This document shows positions 1 through 7,550 of a stretch of 17,589 nucleotides of DNA, piece by piece (position 1 is the first letter of the stretch; each line of letters starts with the position of its first letter). The notes under the pieces are model-generated. The model was given only the letters and a program-made list of their open reading frames with translations. It ran no database searches and was not told the DNA's origin. Made by a program: the position numbers and the translations under genes. Source of the DNA: Promethearchaeota archaeon (lineage in GTDB: Archaea; Asgardarchaeota; Lokiarchaeia; Sigynarchaeales; SOKP01); the NCBI GenBank assembly GCA_004524425.1, contig SDNN01000044.1, positions 1 through 17,589 on the forward strand, in the 5' to 3' direction.

Positions 1-429
1 GTTGCGACCACGAGAGAAGAAATCGGCACAGAAGGTGCATTATACTTCCTCAAAAATCATTCTATTGATCAAGTCATTGCACTTGATATCGGATTGGTTG
101 CGGATTTCACGGGAAGCATAAGCTCTGATATTAAACTTGAAGGGGGGCCGGTAATAGTATGGCAAGATAGTTCAGGAAAAGGAATCTATGATTATAATAT
201 TTGCAAGAGAATAAGTGAAATAGCTGACAATAATAATATTCCATGTCAGGATGGAGTTTTTGAAACGTACGGTTCTGATGCTGGAAAAGCTCAAAAATGG
301 TTAGGCATTCCTTCAGCACTGATAGGAATTCCCACCATGTTTTCACATAACGTGCCGGAAGTTACATGCCTAACTCAGATTGAAGCTGCAGCAGAACTAA
401 TTTTTCAATATATAAAAAGTTTAAAATAA
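1..429 (+). CDS. M42-family metallo-aminopeptidase, C-terminal part (5' end outside window)
   Basis: The reading frame is open from the first base and ends with TAA at 427-429, giving about 142 residues of the C-terminal half of a protein. Seen near the start is TTREEIGTEGA, the Glu-Glu motif of M42 (FrvX/deblocking aminopeptidase/cellulase M-like) enzymes: the first Glu is the usual general base, the second a metal ligand. It is followed by ALDIG, whose Asp matches a metal-ligand position, and near the end by FSHNVPEVT, where the His matches the last metal ligand. M42 enzymes are cytosolic dinuclear metallopeptidases, often large dodecameric shells, that trim peptides from the N-terminus. 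Family assignment is good; the substrate is unknown. The stop lies only 3 bases from the stop of the convergent regulator gene, so the two transcripts probably overlap. Confidence 0.85.
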   Translation, partial: VATTREEIGTEGALYFLKNHSIDQVIALDIGLVADFTGSISSDIKLEGGPVIVWQDSSGKGIYDYNICKRISEIADNNNIPCQDGVFETYGSDAGKAQKWLGIPSALIGIPTMFSHNVPEVTCLTQIEAAAELIFQYIKSLK

Positions 430-432
430 AAT

Positions 433-1461
433 TTATTCCTTTATTAAATTGTTTATGATGATCTCGGAGATATCTCCGGCATACTCCCCGGTTCTTCTTA
501 TACTCTCAACGATGTAACTAATGGCAATCGAAGCTTCTACGTCTTGATGTTTTGGACTTATATTAATGCTTTCACATAAAGTAATAAGCTCTTTTATGTA
601 TTCAATATTGTTATTCGCCAAGTACATGTCTTTTTGAAGCCATGAATCTAAGCTTTGAGTAAGTAATTTTAAGGATATCTTGCTTGCTTCCGTAATTTTA
701 TCAATAATCTCCTTTTCAACTTCATGATCGATTAATTTCAGAACATTTTGAGCAATTTTTACCGCATGATCTCCTGACCGTTCTAAAAGCCTACTCATTT
801 TCTGATAATGACTGGCATCCTCTAAGGTAATTCCCATCTTCTGGCATAATATAATATCTCTTAATACTATGTGGGATTGCCGACCGATTAACCAATGCAA
901 TCTGTCAATATCATTATCTCTACGTATCACTTCCTCTGCTAACTCTTTATCTTCATTGAGTAATGAATTGATCGCATCTTCATGCATGCTCTCTGCTAAA
1001 ATATACATTCTCCGAATAGTCTTTTCAAAAGGCATTTCTTTGGGATTTAATAAATCCTTGATTACGATGTTCTGATTTGACTCTTCAATAATCTCCGGAC
1101 CTATTGCAATCTGAGTAAACTTTATCACGCAATCTCTCACGTATGGCTCAAATTTCTTGCTGGATTTTACAATCATGCTGGTGAATCCCATGATGTACGC
1201 TCCAATCAACACTCGAAATAAAAAATTGAAATCTTCATAATCGTCTGCCATGATCACTTTCGTTTTAAGAATGTCTTCAGAGTTTGGATCGGGAGTGACC
1301 AGCAAGTTTCCATCTGGTTGAGGTATTAAGCCTAAGGTGTATCCTTTCCCAGCATCATGACTCTTGTCAATCTTATGAGATTTCACCCAATCAATGGGAA
1401 GGCTCACGATGAACGATGATCCACCGGTTTTTTGAACTTTTCTCGTTTCTAAGTTAAACAT
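433..1461 (-). CDS. AbrB/SpoVT-PhoU phosphate regulator
   Basis: This 342-residue protein has two parts. Residues about 5-56 (TRKVQKTGGSSFIVSLPIDW, then a GNLLV strand) resemble the AbrB/SpoVT/MazE swapped-hairpin DNA-binding fold. Residues about 70-342 are two PhoU three-helix repeats, including RRDNDIDRLHW (180-190) and the PhoU signature RLLERSGDHAVKIAQ (224-238). Archaea commonly carry such fusions, annotated as phosphate uptake regulators. The design suggests that a PhoU sensor module controls a DNA-binding head, although direct DNA binding is inferred. The ATG at 1461 is preceded by a weak GAAGGA at about 9 bases and a TATA-like stretch near 1493-1504. Several TCTATAT repeats sit directly upstream of it, so the gene may be autoregulated. 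It lies about 2.9 kb from pstS and is a different protein from the plain PhoU at 8409-9062. Confidence 0.85.
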   Translation of the reverse strand: MFNLETRKVQKTGGSSFIVSLPIDWVKSHKIDKSHDAGKGYTLGLIPQPDGNLLVTPDPNSEDILKTKVIMADDYEDFNFLFRVLIGAYIMGFTSMIVKSSKKFEPYVRDCVIKFTQIAIGPEIIEESNQNIVIKDLLNPKEMPFEKTIRRMYILAESMHEDAINSLLNEDKELAEEVIRRDNDIDRLHWLIGRQSHIVLRDIILCQKMGITLEDASHYQKMSRLLERSGDHAVKIAQNVLKLIDHEVEKEIIDKITEASKISLKLLTQSLDSWLQKDMYLANNNIEYIKELITLCESINISPKHQDVEASIAISYIVESIRRTGEYAGDISEIIINNLIKE

Positions 1462-1504
1462 ATTTTTTCCTTCGATCTTTGACCTTAAAATTTTTAAATA
1501 TAAG

Positions 1505-1592
1505 TTCTATATTCTTTATGCAAGAAAGATCTCTATATTTTAATAAGTTTCTCTATATTCAATATGTAGATCTATATAGACTATATATCTCT
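1505..1592 (-). promoter_or_regulatory. TCTATAT repeat cluster at the AbrB-PhoU promoter (candidate operators)
   Basis: TCTATAT occurs on the plus strand at 1506, 1532, 1552 and 1571 (steps of 26, 20 and 19 bases, so three copies are near two helical turns apart). The last copy continues into the element CTATATAGACTATATATCTC at 1572-1591. Read toward the regulator gene, the cluster lies immediately upstream of a TATA-like sequence (about 1493-1504) placed 30-40 bases before the ATG. The same 20-base element recurs, inverted, ahead of pstS with 18 of 20 identities. Binding by the AbrB-PhoU protein is inference. Confidence 0.5.
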
Positions 1593-1857
1593 TGTTTATA
1601 AATTCTTAAAAACTCCATAAGATTTAAAAAAAACAGCTCTACTAATAAATGAAGAAATATATAAATTAAGGTATTCTATATATATAACTTGAACGTGATA
1701 TTAAGAATATAAACTTCTTATTTTCTATCAAAAGAACCCCTGAAGACGTGTAATTAAGTAAGCAATCTCAAGCTATATTACATGGATAAAATATTAATAT
1801 AATATTGAGAAAAATGAATATCCTCAATAACACATTTCTCTCTATTCGTGATCAAGC

Positions 1858-1998
1858 ATGAATCTTCAGGAAAAAGTCAGCAATAAGGAACCTGAAAAAT
1901 TGATTCAATATCAATATTTAAATGATCTTTCTCATCCCTTAAATTGGAATCGCATTGTCCAAGGATGGATAAAAAGAAATCGGAAAAAGAATGGCTAA
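1858..1998 (+). CDS. Possible small gene, 46 codons, unknown function
   Basis: An ATG with GTGAT five bases upstream (part of the archaeal Shine-Dalgarno core) opens a 46-residue frame starting MNLQEKVSNKEPEKLIQYQY and ending WIKRNRKKNG. The product would be soluble and basic at its C-terminus, with no membrane segment, cysteine motif or known domain that I recognise. Support for it being real is its location in an otherwise empty region, a plus-strand oligo-T terminator 70 bases downstream, and a TATA-like stretch near 1675-1690. The length is short enough to arise by chance, so this stays tentative. Confidence 0.25.
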   Translation: MNLQEKVSNKEPEKLIQYQYLNDLSHPLNWNRIVQGWIKRNRKKNG

Positions 1999-2067
1999 TT
2001 TAATAGAAAAAAAAAATCCATGTTGAATGAATTTTATTTCAGATTTTTTGATTAATTAATTCTCAGT

Positions 2068-2097
2068 CTCTTGCGAGAGTTTTTTTTCTTTTTTTTT
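2068..2097 (+). terminator. Short hairpin followed by 17-of-18 T run
   Basis: CTCT (2068-2071) can pair with AGAG (2076-2079) across a TGCG loop, and a run of 17 T in 18 bases follows (2080-2097). Oligo-T tracts are the normal archaeal terminator, so this would stop a plus-strand transcript. The only plus-strand candidate upstream is the small gene at 1858-1998 or an unannotated RNA. Confidence 0.6.
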
Positions 2098-2236
2098 AAG
2101 AGTTTAGTCCTTAATATATTTTGCCTATAGAGGGATTCTTCTATGAGTGGCATGTCAAAATATTGAATGCATTTAATTTCAGTCCAATTCATTCATATCT
2201 CCTTATAATACATCAAATTTGGTATTCCCTATTTGA

Positions 2237-2665
2237 TCATGTTTTATATTCTTTAAAACCAGTAATTAAATCTCTCTTTTTCATTTTCTTCCAAAAAAGT
2301 TTAGCCGATGGCCAAACATCCACCACGCGGATGCCTAATTCACATTCTTTCTCTTTAAATTTTTGATTTAGGAGTTTTAAAGTTCTCGATCCGACCCCCT
2401 TGCGTTGAGGAGTACTTACCATGCTCCATATCACAAAAAATCCATCTTGGATGTAGGCTGCAATTCTACATCTTGCCTGATGCTCAAAATAGAAAACCAA
2501 CCAAAGACATTTATTTCTGAGGTTTAAATAATCACCTGAATCAACATGAGCTCTCTCCATTTCATCGATTTTATATTGACACGGATCAATTAATACTTCT
2601 TCTAAAACTGGATCAATGTAAAGTTCGGAGTGAACAAAATTGTTGGAAACTTTTTGGCATTCCAT
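2237..2665 (-). CDS. GNAT-like N-acetyltransferase
   Basis: The 142-residue product has the layout of a compact GNAT acyltransferase: a strand region (about 53-83, ending FFVIWSMVSTP), then the acetyl-CoA pyrophosphate loop QRKGVGSRTL (87-96) followed by a helix, then a later strand (VVDVWPS) and LFWKKMKKRDLI (123-134), matching the usual motif B in which a substrate-side residue and the phrase 'fy.k.GF' appear. The length is normal for the family. The substrate cannot be told: GNAT enzymes modify protein N-termini, polyamines, antibiotics and many metabolites. No Shine-Dalgarno site is visible, so translation may be leaderless. No neighbour is close enough to suggest an operon. Confidence 0.65.
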   Translation of the reverse strand: MECQKVSNNFVHSELYIDPVLEEVLIDPCQYKIDEMERAHVDSGDYLNLRNKCLWLVFYFEHQARCRIAAYIQDGFFVIWSMVSTPQRKGVGSRTLKLLNQKFKEKECELGIRVVDVWPSAKLFWKKMKKRDLITGFKEYKT

Positions 2666-2886
2666 GAATGAAATTTAATTAGGGTTTTTAATTTGATTAA
2701 CAGAAGTATTTTTTTGTTATTTAAAAATAAAAAAAGACCACAAAATTTCTCATTTATAGTTGCATGTTTGATGTCTTAATATCAGTTTATTATGAATTTT
2801 TTCTCAATAAAAACCAAGATATAGAACATTATTAAATAAATTAGAGAAAAGATATGATAAAAAAGAAATTTATTTTCGCTTCCAGA

Positions 2887-3948
2887 TCAAGATTTTTCAG
2901 ACCAGAAATCGTCTCCATCGATAAATCGGCTTTCTCTCCTTTTATTTATGAAGATCATAATCCCCAAAACGACTTCTACTAAAATTATTACAATGGCGAT
3001 TGATCCAATATTTTGGAGCATGAACTGAACAGTAGGATCTCCTTGATCTTCTGGATCATCTGCATCTTCAGCTTCCACGACTATAGTTGAGCGAGAACAT
3101 TTTGTATAACAAATAGGATATAAATCCCGAGCTCCAACCTCACCTGGAACTTCGTAAGGAGTTTGTCCTATTCCATCATTGTCAGAATCGCATCCTGTAT
3201 AATCATCCCAGTAGTTTCCAGTAGTATCGTTATACCAAGAATTGTTTGTTCCGTTGTCCATGGCATTAATTCCATTATTTGTAAAGTTATTTTTAAAAAT
3301 AACATTCCAGTTTGAAGTGTCATTGAAATCCATTCCTTTGATAGTATTGTTCACTATATCATTTTCTAAAAAAGTATTATTCCTGCTTTGACCGATAATA
3401 AAAATTCCATCCTCCTTGTTGTTAGTTATGAAATTTTGGGATATGGTTATATTAATAGCATTCTCTAATATTAATCCCGAACCGTTATTGTATGATAAGG
3501 AATTTTCAATGATGGTTCCATTATCTGCATTTTTCAAATAAATTGCTGCTGTATCAAAATTTCCCTCCGTTGAATTATATATCGTACAATTCTGAATTAT
3601 AAAATGTTGATTAGAATCTTCAATCAATATGCCTATTCCATTTTCACCAGCATTAATCGTCACGTTTTCAATGATATGTGGATCGTCCCAGCTGCCCGTG
3701 TTATTTTGAATCCAATCGAGTTCTATTGCTGACCAGTTATCATTCAAGATGTGAATAAATTGAAGATCTTCTTCATCCCAAAAGTCTGAAAAGTTTGGAA
3801 TTTTAATATTGTCTCTATTTTCATGAGAAGTTTTTAGATCATCATCTTCTGGATAGTTTTGAATTTGATTTATAGTGAAAAAGATTAACGCTAGAATGAA
3901 AATGGATAATACAAGCTTCCTATCTTTTATTTTTTTCATAAAGAACAT
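2887..3948 (-). CDS. Membrane-anchored beta-helix (NosD/CASH-type) surface protein
   Basis: The 353-residue protein begins with a basic stretch and a hydrophobic segment (about 12-28), a signal peptide or anchor. Residues about 75-235 are rungs of a right-handed parallel beta-helix, each with an asparagine-rich phrase such as NGIGILIEDS, GTIIENSLSYNN and NTFLENDIVNN. They are followed by the closing NosD-type phrase GNYWDDYTGCDSDNDGIGQT, then a Pro/acidic linker, a transmembrane helix near 312-333, and a short charged tail. Many N-x-S/T sequons suggest N-glycosylation outside the cell. Such folds bind carbohydrates or act in surface layers; no catalytic set is evident. The first ATG gives MFFMKKIKDRK, but the next in-frame ATG (3939) yields a more usual signal start. 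The gene is divergent from pstS and shares its 397-base upstream region. Confidence 0.75.
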   Translation of the reverse strand: MFFMKKIKDRKLVLSIFILALIFFTINQIQNYPEDDDLKTSHENRDNIKIPNFSDFWDEEDLQFIHILNDNWSAIELDWIQNNTGSWDDPHIIENVTINAGENGIGILIEDSNQHFIIQNCTIYNSTEGNFDTAAIYLKNADNGTIIENSLSYNNGSGLILENAINITISQNFITNNKEDGIFIIGQSRNNTFLENDIVNNTIKGMDFNDTSNWNVIFKNNFTNNGINAMDNGTNNSWYNDTTGNYWDDYTGCDSDNDGIGQTPYEVPGEVGARDLYPICYTKCSRSTIVVEAEDADDPEDQGDPTVQFMLQNIGSIAIVIILVEVVLGIMIFINKRRESRFIDGDDFWSEKS

Positions 3949-4345
3949 TATTTTTATATCTCATGAATATTATTTTGGTACTTTAGGAAAGTATAGAATA
4001 TATTAAGAAAAATTAGAGTGATGATTCTTTAATGGATTTCTTATATAGTATATATAGTTTATATAATTTTTTTTGTAAGATCATTCAATGCGAATAGATT
4101 AGAGATAACATTAGACAAGGTCTTCATTAAATTTTTAAGCTTAGAATTTGATAGAATTCAACTTCACTAAGACCTATTTTTGTTAAATCATTAATAAAAT
4201 GCTCCAAACTGTTGTTTAGGATGAGATTTGAGATATATAGAATATATAGGTCTCTAACATCTAAATAACTTCACATATTCTATATCGAAATTTCTTTTAA
4301 TTTGAAGAAAATTAAATCAAATAACCAAAATTTGGTGTAAAAAAT
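3949..4345. promoter_or_regulatory. Divergent promoter region between the beta-helix gene and pstS
   Basis: This 397-base, very AT-rich stretch contains no credible gene. It must hold the promoters of both divergent genes. It includes a TATATAG-rich block at about 4041-4066, the operator-like element at 4230-4249, a second TCTATAT at 4279-4285, a possible TATA stretch for pstS near 4295-4303, and GGTG at 4333-4336 as a weak pstS ribosome-binding site. Confidence 0.55.
4230..4286 (+). promoter_or_regulatory. Candidate Pho-regulon operators upstream of pstS
   Basis: The minus strand of 4230-4249 reads CTATATATTCTATATATCTC and matches the element at 1572-1591, upstream of the AbrB-PhoU gene, at 18 of 20 positions. 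A further TCTATAT lies at 4279-4285 on the plus strand. Both are 60-115 bases before the pstS start, around where a promoter-proximal regulator would bind. Function is inferred from sharing and position only. Confidence 0.45.
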
Positions 4346-5266
4346 ATGGAAAAAAAAGGTATAATTGCTTTAGTAATAATTGGAGTCCTTGCAGCAGCAT
4401 TTATTACCTGGACCGCAGTTGGAATCATCTACGGTGAAGAACTTTTAGAAGAAGAAGACGTAGAAGATATCAATATTGCAGGATCAACAACTTGCTTACC
4501 GGTTATCTCAGCAATTGCAGAGCACTTCGAAGATAGAATGGAAGACAAAGAAGATGAAATATGGGACATATCGGTGGGTGGCGGCGGATCAAGCGTGGGC
4601 GTGAAACAAGCCGGACAAGCATTAGTCGATATAGGAATGGCTTCTCGTGATTTAAAATCTTCAGAAGAATCCGCTTATCCTGATTTAGTTAAGACAAAAT
4701 TTGCCTTAGATGGAATAGCTATAATCGTGGGTAATGAAGGCGGTGTTTGGGATGGATTAGATCTCAATCTCACGGAATCTGATATCGCCAACATTTATAA
4801 AGCGGAATCGGGATATACGAATTGGAATGATATTGACTCAAGTTATCCTGACGTCGACATTTTCTTGATAGGCAGAGACAGTAATTCAGGAACAAGGGCA
4901 AGCTTCGAAGAGCTTTTAGGTATTGAAGGTGAATGTGATAGCTCCATGCAAGAGTTGAATTCGAATGGTGCGGTGCTGTCAACAGTTGAAGGTTCAAATG
5001 GAGCCGCTATTGGATATGTTGGATTGGGCTATGCAGATGAGGATAATGATGATATCAAAATAGTTCAGGTGTCTGATGATGGAATTGAATACATCGCTCC
5101 TTCTATTGCTACAGTAAAAGATGGCACTTATCCTATTTCAAGATCTTTATATCTCTTGACCCTTGGAGATCCTAGTGAAGATGATACCATTGAAGAATTC
5201 ATAGACTATGTTTTATCTTCTACCGGACAAGCATATGTTGCTGAAGAAGGATTTGTACCCTTATAA
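4346..5266 (+). CDS. pstS: PstS, phosphate-binding protein of the Pst transporter
   Basis: The 306-residue product starts with a single transmembrane segment (about 5-29) and an acidic linker, so the binding domain is tethered outside the cell. No lipobox cysteine is seen, so the anchor is the uncleaved or membrane-retained helix rather than a lipid. The binding domain shows the PstS hallmarks in order: AGSTTCLPV (45-53), GGGGSSVG (78-85), DIGMASRDLK (95-104), LDGIAIIV (121-128) and GRDSNSGTRASFEE (176-189), which supply the serine, threonine, aspartate and arginine contacts to the phosphate oxyanion. The start is supported by GGTG eight bases upstream and by the hydrophobic N-terminus. An oligo-T terminator follows the gene, and the permease gene has its own upstream motifs, so pstS is probably transcribed separately from pstCAB-phoU. 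Confidence 0.93.
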   Translation: MEKKGIIALVIIGVLAAAFITWTAVGIIYGEELLEEEDVEDINIAGSTTCLPVISAIAEHFEDRMEDKEDEIWDISVGGGGSSVGVKQAGQALVDIGMASRDLKSSEESAYPDLVKTKFALDGIAIIVGNEGGVWDGLDLNLTESDIANIYKAESGYTNWNDIDSSYPDVDIFLIGRDSNSGTRASFEELLGIEGECDSSMQELNSNGAVLSTVEGSNGAAIGYVGLGYADEDNDDIKIVQVSDDGIEYIAPSIATVKDGTYPISRSLYLLTLGDPSEDDTIEEFIDYVLSSTGQAYVAEEGFVPL

Positions 5267-5299
5267 GCTGACTAAACCAATAATTAGAATTAATAACAA

Positions 5300-5357
5300 A
5301 ATTTTTTTTATTTATCTTTTTAATTATTCTTTCTTTTTGATCTAATTATTTTCTTTT
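5300..5357 (+). terminator. T-rich terminator after pstS
   Basis: Starting 34 bases after the pstS stop, several T tracts follow one another, including eight T at about 5302-5309 and clusters near 5317-5321 and 5334-5338. No stable hairpin precedes them, which is usual for archaeal terminators. Confidence 0.55.
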
Positions 5358-5392
5358 ATGAAATGATTTTAATTATCAATATGTTAATTCTA

Positions 5393-5420
5393 ATCTATAT
5401 AGAACTATAGTGTCTATATT
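5393..5420 (+). promoter_or_regulatory. Candidate Pho-regulon operators upstream of pstCA
   Basis: ATCTATATAGA at 5393-5403 is identical over 11 bases to 1570-1580 at the AbrB-PhoU promoter. A second copy, TCTATATT, begins 19 bases later at 5413, the same 19-base step as between 1552 and 1571. An inverted copy (ATATAGA) occurs at 5476-5482 near the presumed TATA box. Confidence 0.45.
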
Positions 5421-5576
5421 CTCTCACATAATTTATGTAGATATAAAATAAATTAAATTATGCTCTTTGCTTCATATATAGATTATTACAAAAAAATTCA
5501 AGACATTCATGAAGGATATCTTGAATTAATTTCAAGAAACATTATCAACTAGTTAATAATTAAAAGGTATGCTATT

Positions 5577-7550
5577 TTGGCTTCCATAATTGAACCAATT
5601 GAAGAACCATTGACAGAAGAAGAGGTTTATATTTCATTCACCCCTTCTGAAGGCAAAGGAATGCACTATCTTCTATTATTTTGCGCTATATTATCAACTT
5701 TAATTGTATTTTTTATATTTGTATTTTTATTCCTGAATGTAGGAGATTTTTTTAACAAAGTTCCTCTTGATAAATTCCTATTTGATGATGAATGGTCTCC
5801 CACCGCGGAAAAACCTAAGTTTGGAGCGTTTAATATCATAGCAGGAACAATACTCGTAACAATTGGTGCGATGATTATTTCCATTCCATTAGGAATCGCA
5901 ACCGCAATTTTTATAGCTGAAATCGCACCTCCAAAAACTAGCAGATTTTTAAAGGGAGCAGTAGAAATTCTTTCTGGAATCCCTTCTGTGGTCTATGGAT
6001 TTTTCGGAATCATCATATTAAATGTTTGGATTAGTGAAAATTTCAATGAGGCAGGATCAGGCGCATCATGGTTATCTGGCTCGCTGATTTTAGCTGTCAT
6101 GGCTTTACCCATTATCGTGAGTGTTTCAGAAGATGCAATCAGATCCGTACCGAAGGAATATAAAGAAGCTTCTTTAGCAATGGGATCAACAAGATGGCAA
6201 ATGATAAGCAAAGTGGTTTTACCAGCGGCCATATCTGGAATTACCGCAGCAATAATTCTAGGTATTGGGAGAGCAGTTGGAGAGACCATGGCAGTATTAA
6301 TGGTAACGGGCAATTGTAATCTTTTTCCAGAACCGATAACAAATATTTTTACCTGTGTCAGAACTATCACGGGCACGATCGGTATTGAAATGGGCGAGGT
6401 TCCCGAAGGCAGTCTCCATTTTAAAGCTTTATTTGCTTTGGCTCTCATATTATTTATCATGACCTTTATAATAAATAGTCTTTCAAGCATAATTTTAAGT
6501 AGAATTAATAGAAAGTTCCAAGGTGAATCAAAAAGTCAAAGTAGGTTTAAAATCACCCTCCCTAAAAAAGTAGTTGAATATCGTTATTATATCTTGTATA
6601 TTGTTTTAATTGGAATTTTCGGATGGGTATTAACTACCTGGTTTGGTGTTCTTAATGGGATTTTAATCACATTTGCTTTTGTCGGATTTTTTATTTTATT
6701 AAAAATAATGTCTGTGAAGAATCAACAAAGATTGGTATTTTTAACCATCATGCTCATGACTCTAGTCGTTTTATGCTCACTTGGTATAATTTTGTATTAT
6801 ATTATTGACCGAGGACTTCCAGCAATTACTTGGGAATTTCTTACTGAATCACCCGATGATCTCGGTCGTGAAGGTGGTATTTTTCCTGCTATTATCGGAA
6901 CGCTCTATCTTGTAGGAGGTGCGATTTTTTATGCCGTTCCTATAGGGATGGCTGCGGGAATCTATTTATCTGAATATGCTAAGGATGGAAGATTGATTAG
7001 ATTCATTCGAACAGGCATTGATAATTTAAATGGAACCCCTTCAATAGTATTTGGTTTATTTGGATTTGCCTTTTTCGTGCTAATTTTAGATATGGGAATT
7101 TCAATGCTAGCGGGACAACTAACCCTTGCTCTCATGATTCTTCCCACAATTATTAGAACAACCGAAGAGGCAGTGAAAAGCATTCCTGTTTACTTTAGAG
7201 AAGGAAGTTTAGCTTTAGGTTCAACAAAGTGGCAGAGTATTAGTAGGGTTGTACTACCAGCAGCAATGCCCGGGATAATAACAGGTGTAATCCTGGGAAT
7301 GGGACGTTCTGCTGGTGAAACTGCTCCAATATTATTTACAGCTGCTGTTTTTAGGCAAAGAACAATACCACGATTTGTCATACAACCTGTAATGGCCTTG
7401 ACATATCACTTATTCATATTATCTACGGCTATTCCAGATTCCGAGACCGCAGCTGCAGGAACTGCGCTTGTTTTGCTTACCTTGGTCGCTATTTTATATA
7501 GTGTAGCAATATTTATAAGAAATCGTTATCAAAAGAAAAAAAAATGGTGA
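5577..7550 (+). CDS. pstCA: PstC-PstA fusion, phosphate ABC transporter permease
   Basis: One 657-residue chain contains both channel subunits that are normally separate. The PstC half (about 25-310) has the typical long first loop, a [11 protein letters not shown] segment and the EAA cytoplasmic loop near 193-213 ([12 protein letters not shown]). The PstA half (about 385-657) begins after a hydrophobic segment, has [24 protein letters not shown] and a second EAA loop near 535-558 ([12 protein letters not shown]). These EAA loops dock on PstB. Between the halves lie two extra hydrophobic helices (about 338-358 and 362-380), which would keep both halves in the same orientation. The TTG start is chosen because AAGGT precedes it by 8 bases and the nearby ATG at 5569 is out of frame. 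The gene overlaps pstB. No frameshift or missing stop-start junction is evident, so the fusion appears genuine. Confidence 0.92.
   Translation: MASIIEPIEEPLTEEEVYISFTPSEGKGMHYLLLFCAILSTLIVFFIFVFLFLNVGDFFNKVPLDKFLFDDEWSPTAEKPKFGAFNIIAGTILVTIGAMIISIPLGIATAIFIAEIAPPKTSRFLKGAVEILSGIPSVVYGFFGIIILNVWISENFNEAGSGASWLSGSLILAVMALPIIVSVSEDAIRSVPKEYKEASLAMGSTRWQMISKVVLPAAISGITAAIILGIGRAVGETMAVLMVTGNCNLFPEPITNIFTCVRTITGTIGIEMGEVPEGSLHFKALFALALILFIMTFIINSLSSIILSRINRKFQGESKSQSRFKITLPKKVVEYRYYILYIVLIGIFGWVLTTWFGVLNGILITFAFVGFFILLKIMSVKNQQRLVFLTIMLMTLVVLCSLGIILYYIIDRGLPAITWEFLTESPDDLGREGGIFPAIIGTLYLVGGAIFYAVPIGMAAGIYLSEYAKDGRLIRFIRTGIDNLNGTPSIVFGLFGFAFFVLILDMGISMLAGQLTLALMILPTIIRTTEEAVKSIPVYFREGSLALGSTKWQSISRVVLPAAMPGIITGVILGMGRSAGETAPILFTAAVFRQRTIPRFVIQPVMALTYHLFILSTAIPDSETAAAGTALVLLTLVAILYSVAIFIRNRYQKKKKW

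Larger units (their letters stand above)
1462..2236. other. 775-base AT-rich intergenic region
   Basis: The stretch between the AbrB-PhoU gene and the GNAT gene holds the regulator's promoter and repeat cluster (1505-1592), a further TCTATATA at 1675-1682, one possible small gene (1858-1998) and a strong plus-strand oligo-T terminator (2068-2097). I saw no RNA gene that I could support and no open frame with recognisable protein homology. An open frame on the plus strand starting at 2121 overlaps the GNAT gene and is not convincing. Confidence 0.6.
5267..5576. other. 310-base intergenic region between pstS and pstCA
   Basis: The left part (5300-5357) is T-rich and would end the pstS transcript. 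The middle holds two TCTATAT copies (5394 and 5413), with TATA-like stretches at about 5440-5450 and 5473-5481. The right part would be a transcribed leader of roughly 70-110 bases before the TTG start of pstCA. No gene was seen. Confidence 0.55.

Noticed and set aside
1505..1592. CRISPR-like spaced repeats
   Set aside because: The repeats are only 7-10 bases with 12-18-base gaps, far too short for a CRISPR array; they fit operator sites better.
1720..1760. Possible C/D box RNA (GTGATAT near 1696 and CTGA near 1740)
   Set aside because: The C box does not match RTGATGA well, and no C'/D' pair was found at the right spacing.
2121..2366. 81-codon open frame on the plus strand
   Set aside because: It overlaps the GNAT gene antisense, has no ribosome-binding site, and its composition (hydrophobic, many Phe/Ile/Leu) is typical of the reverse of a charged coding region.
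5993..6490. 165-codon antisense frame inside pstCA
   Set aside because: It is fully within a gene with unmistakable permease motifs; the frame is a by-product of that gene's codon pattern.
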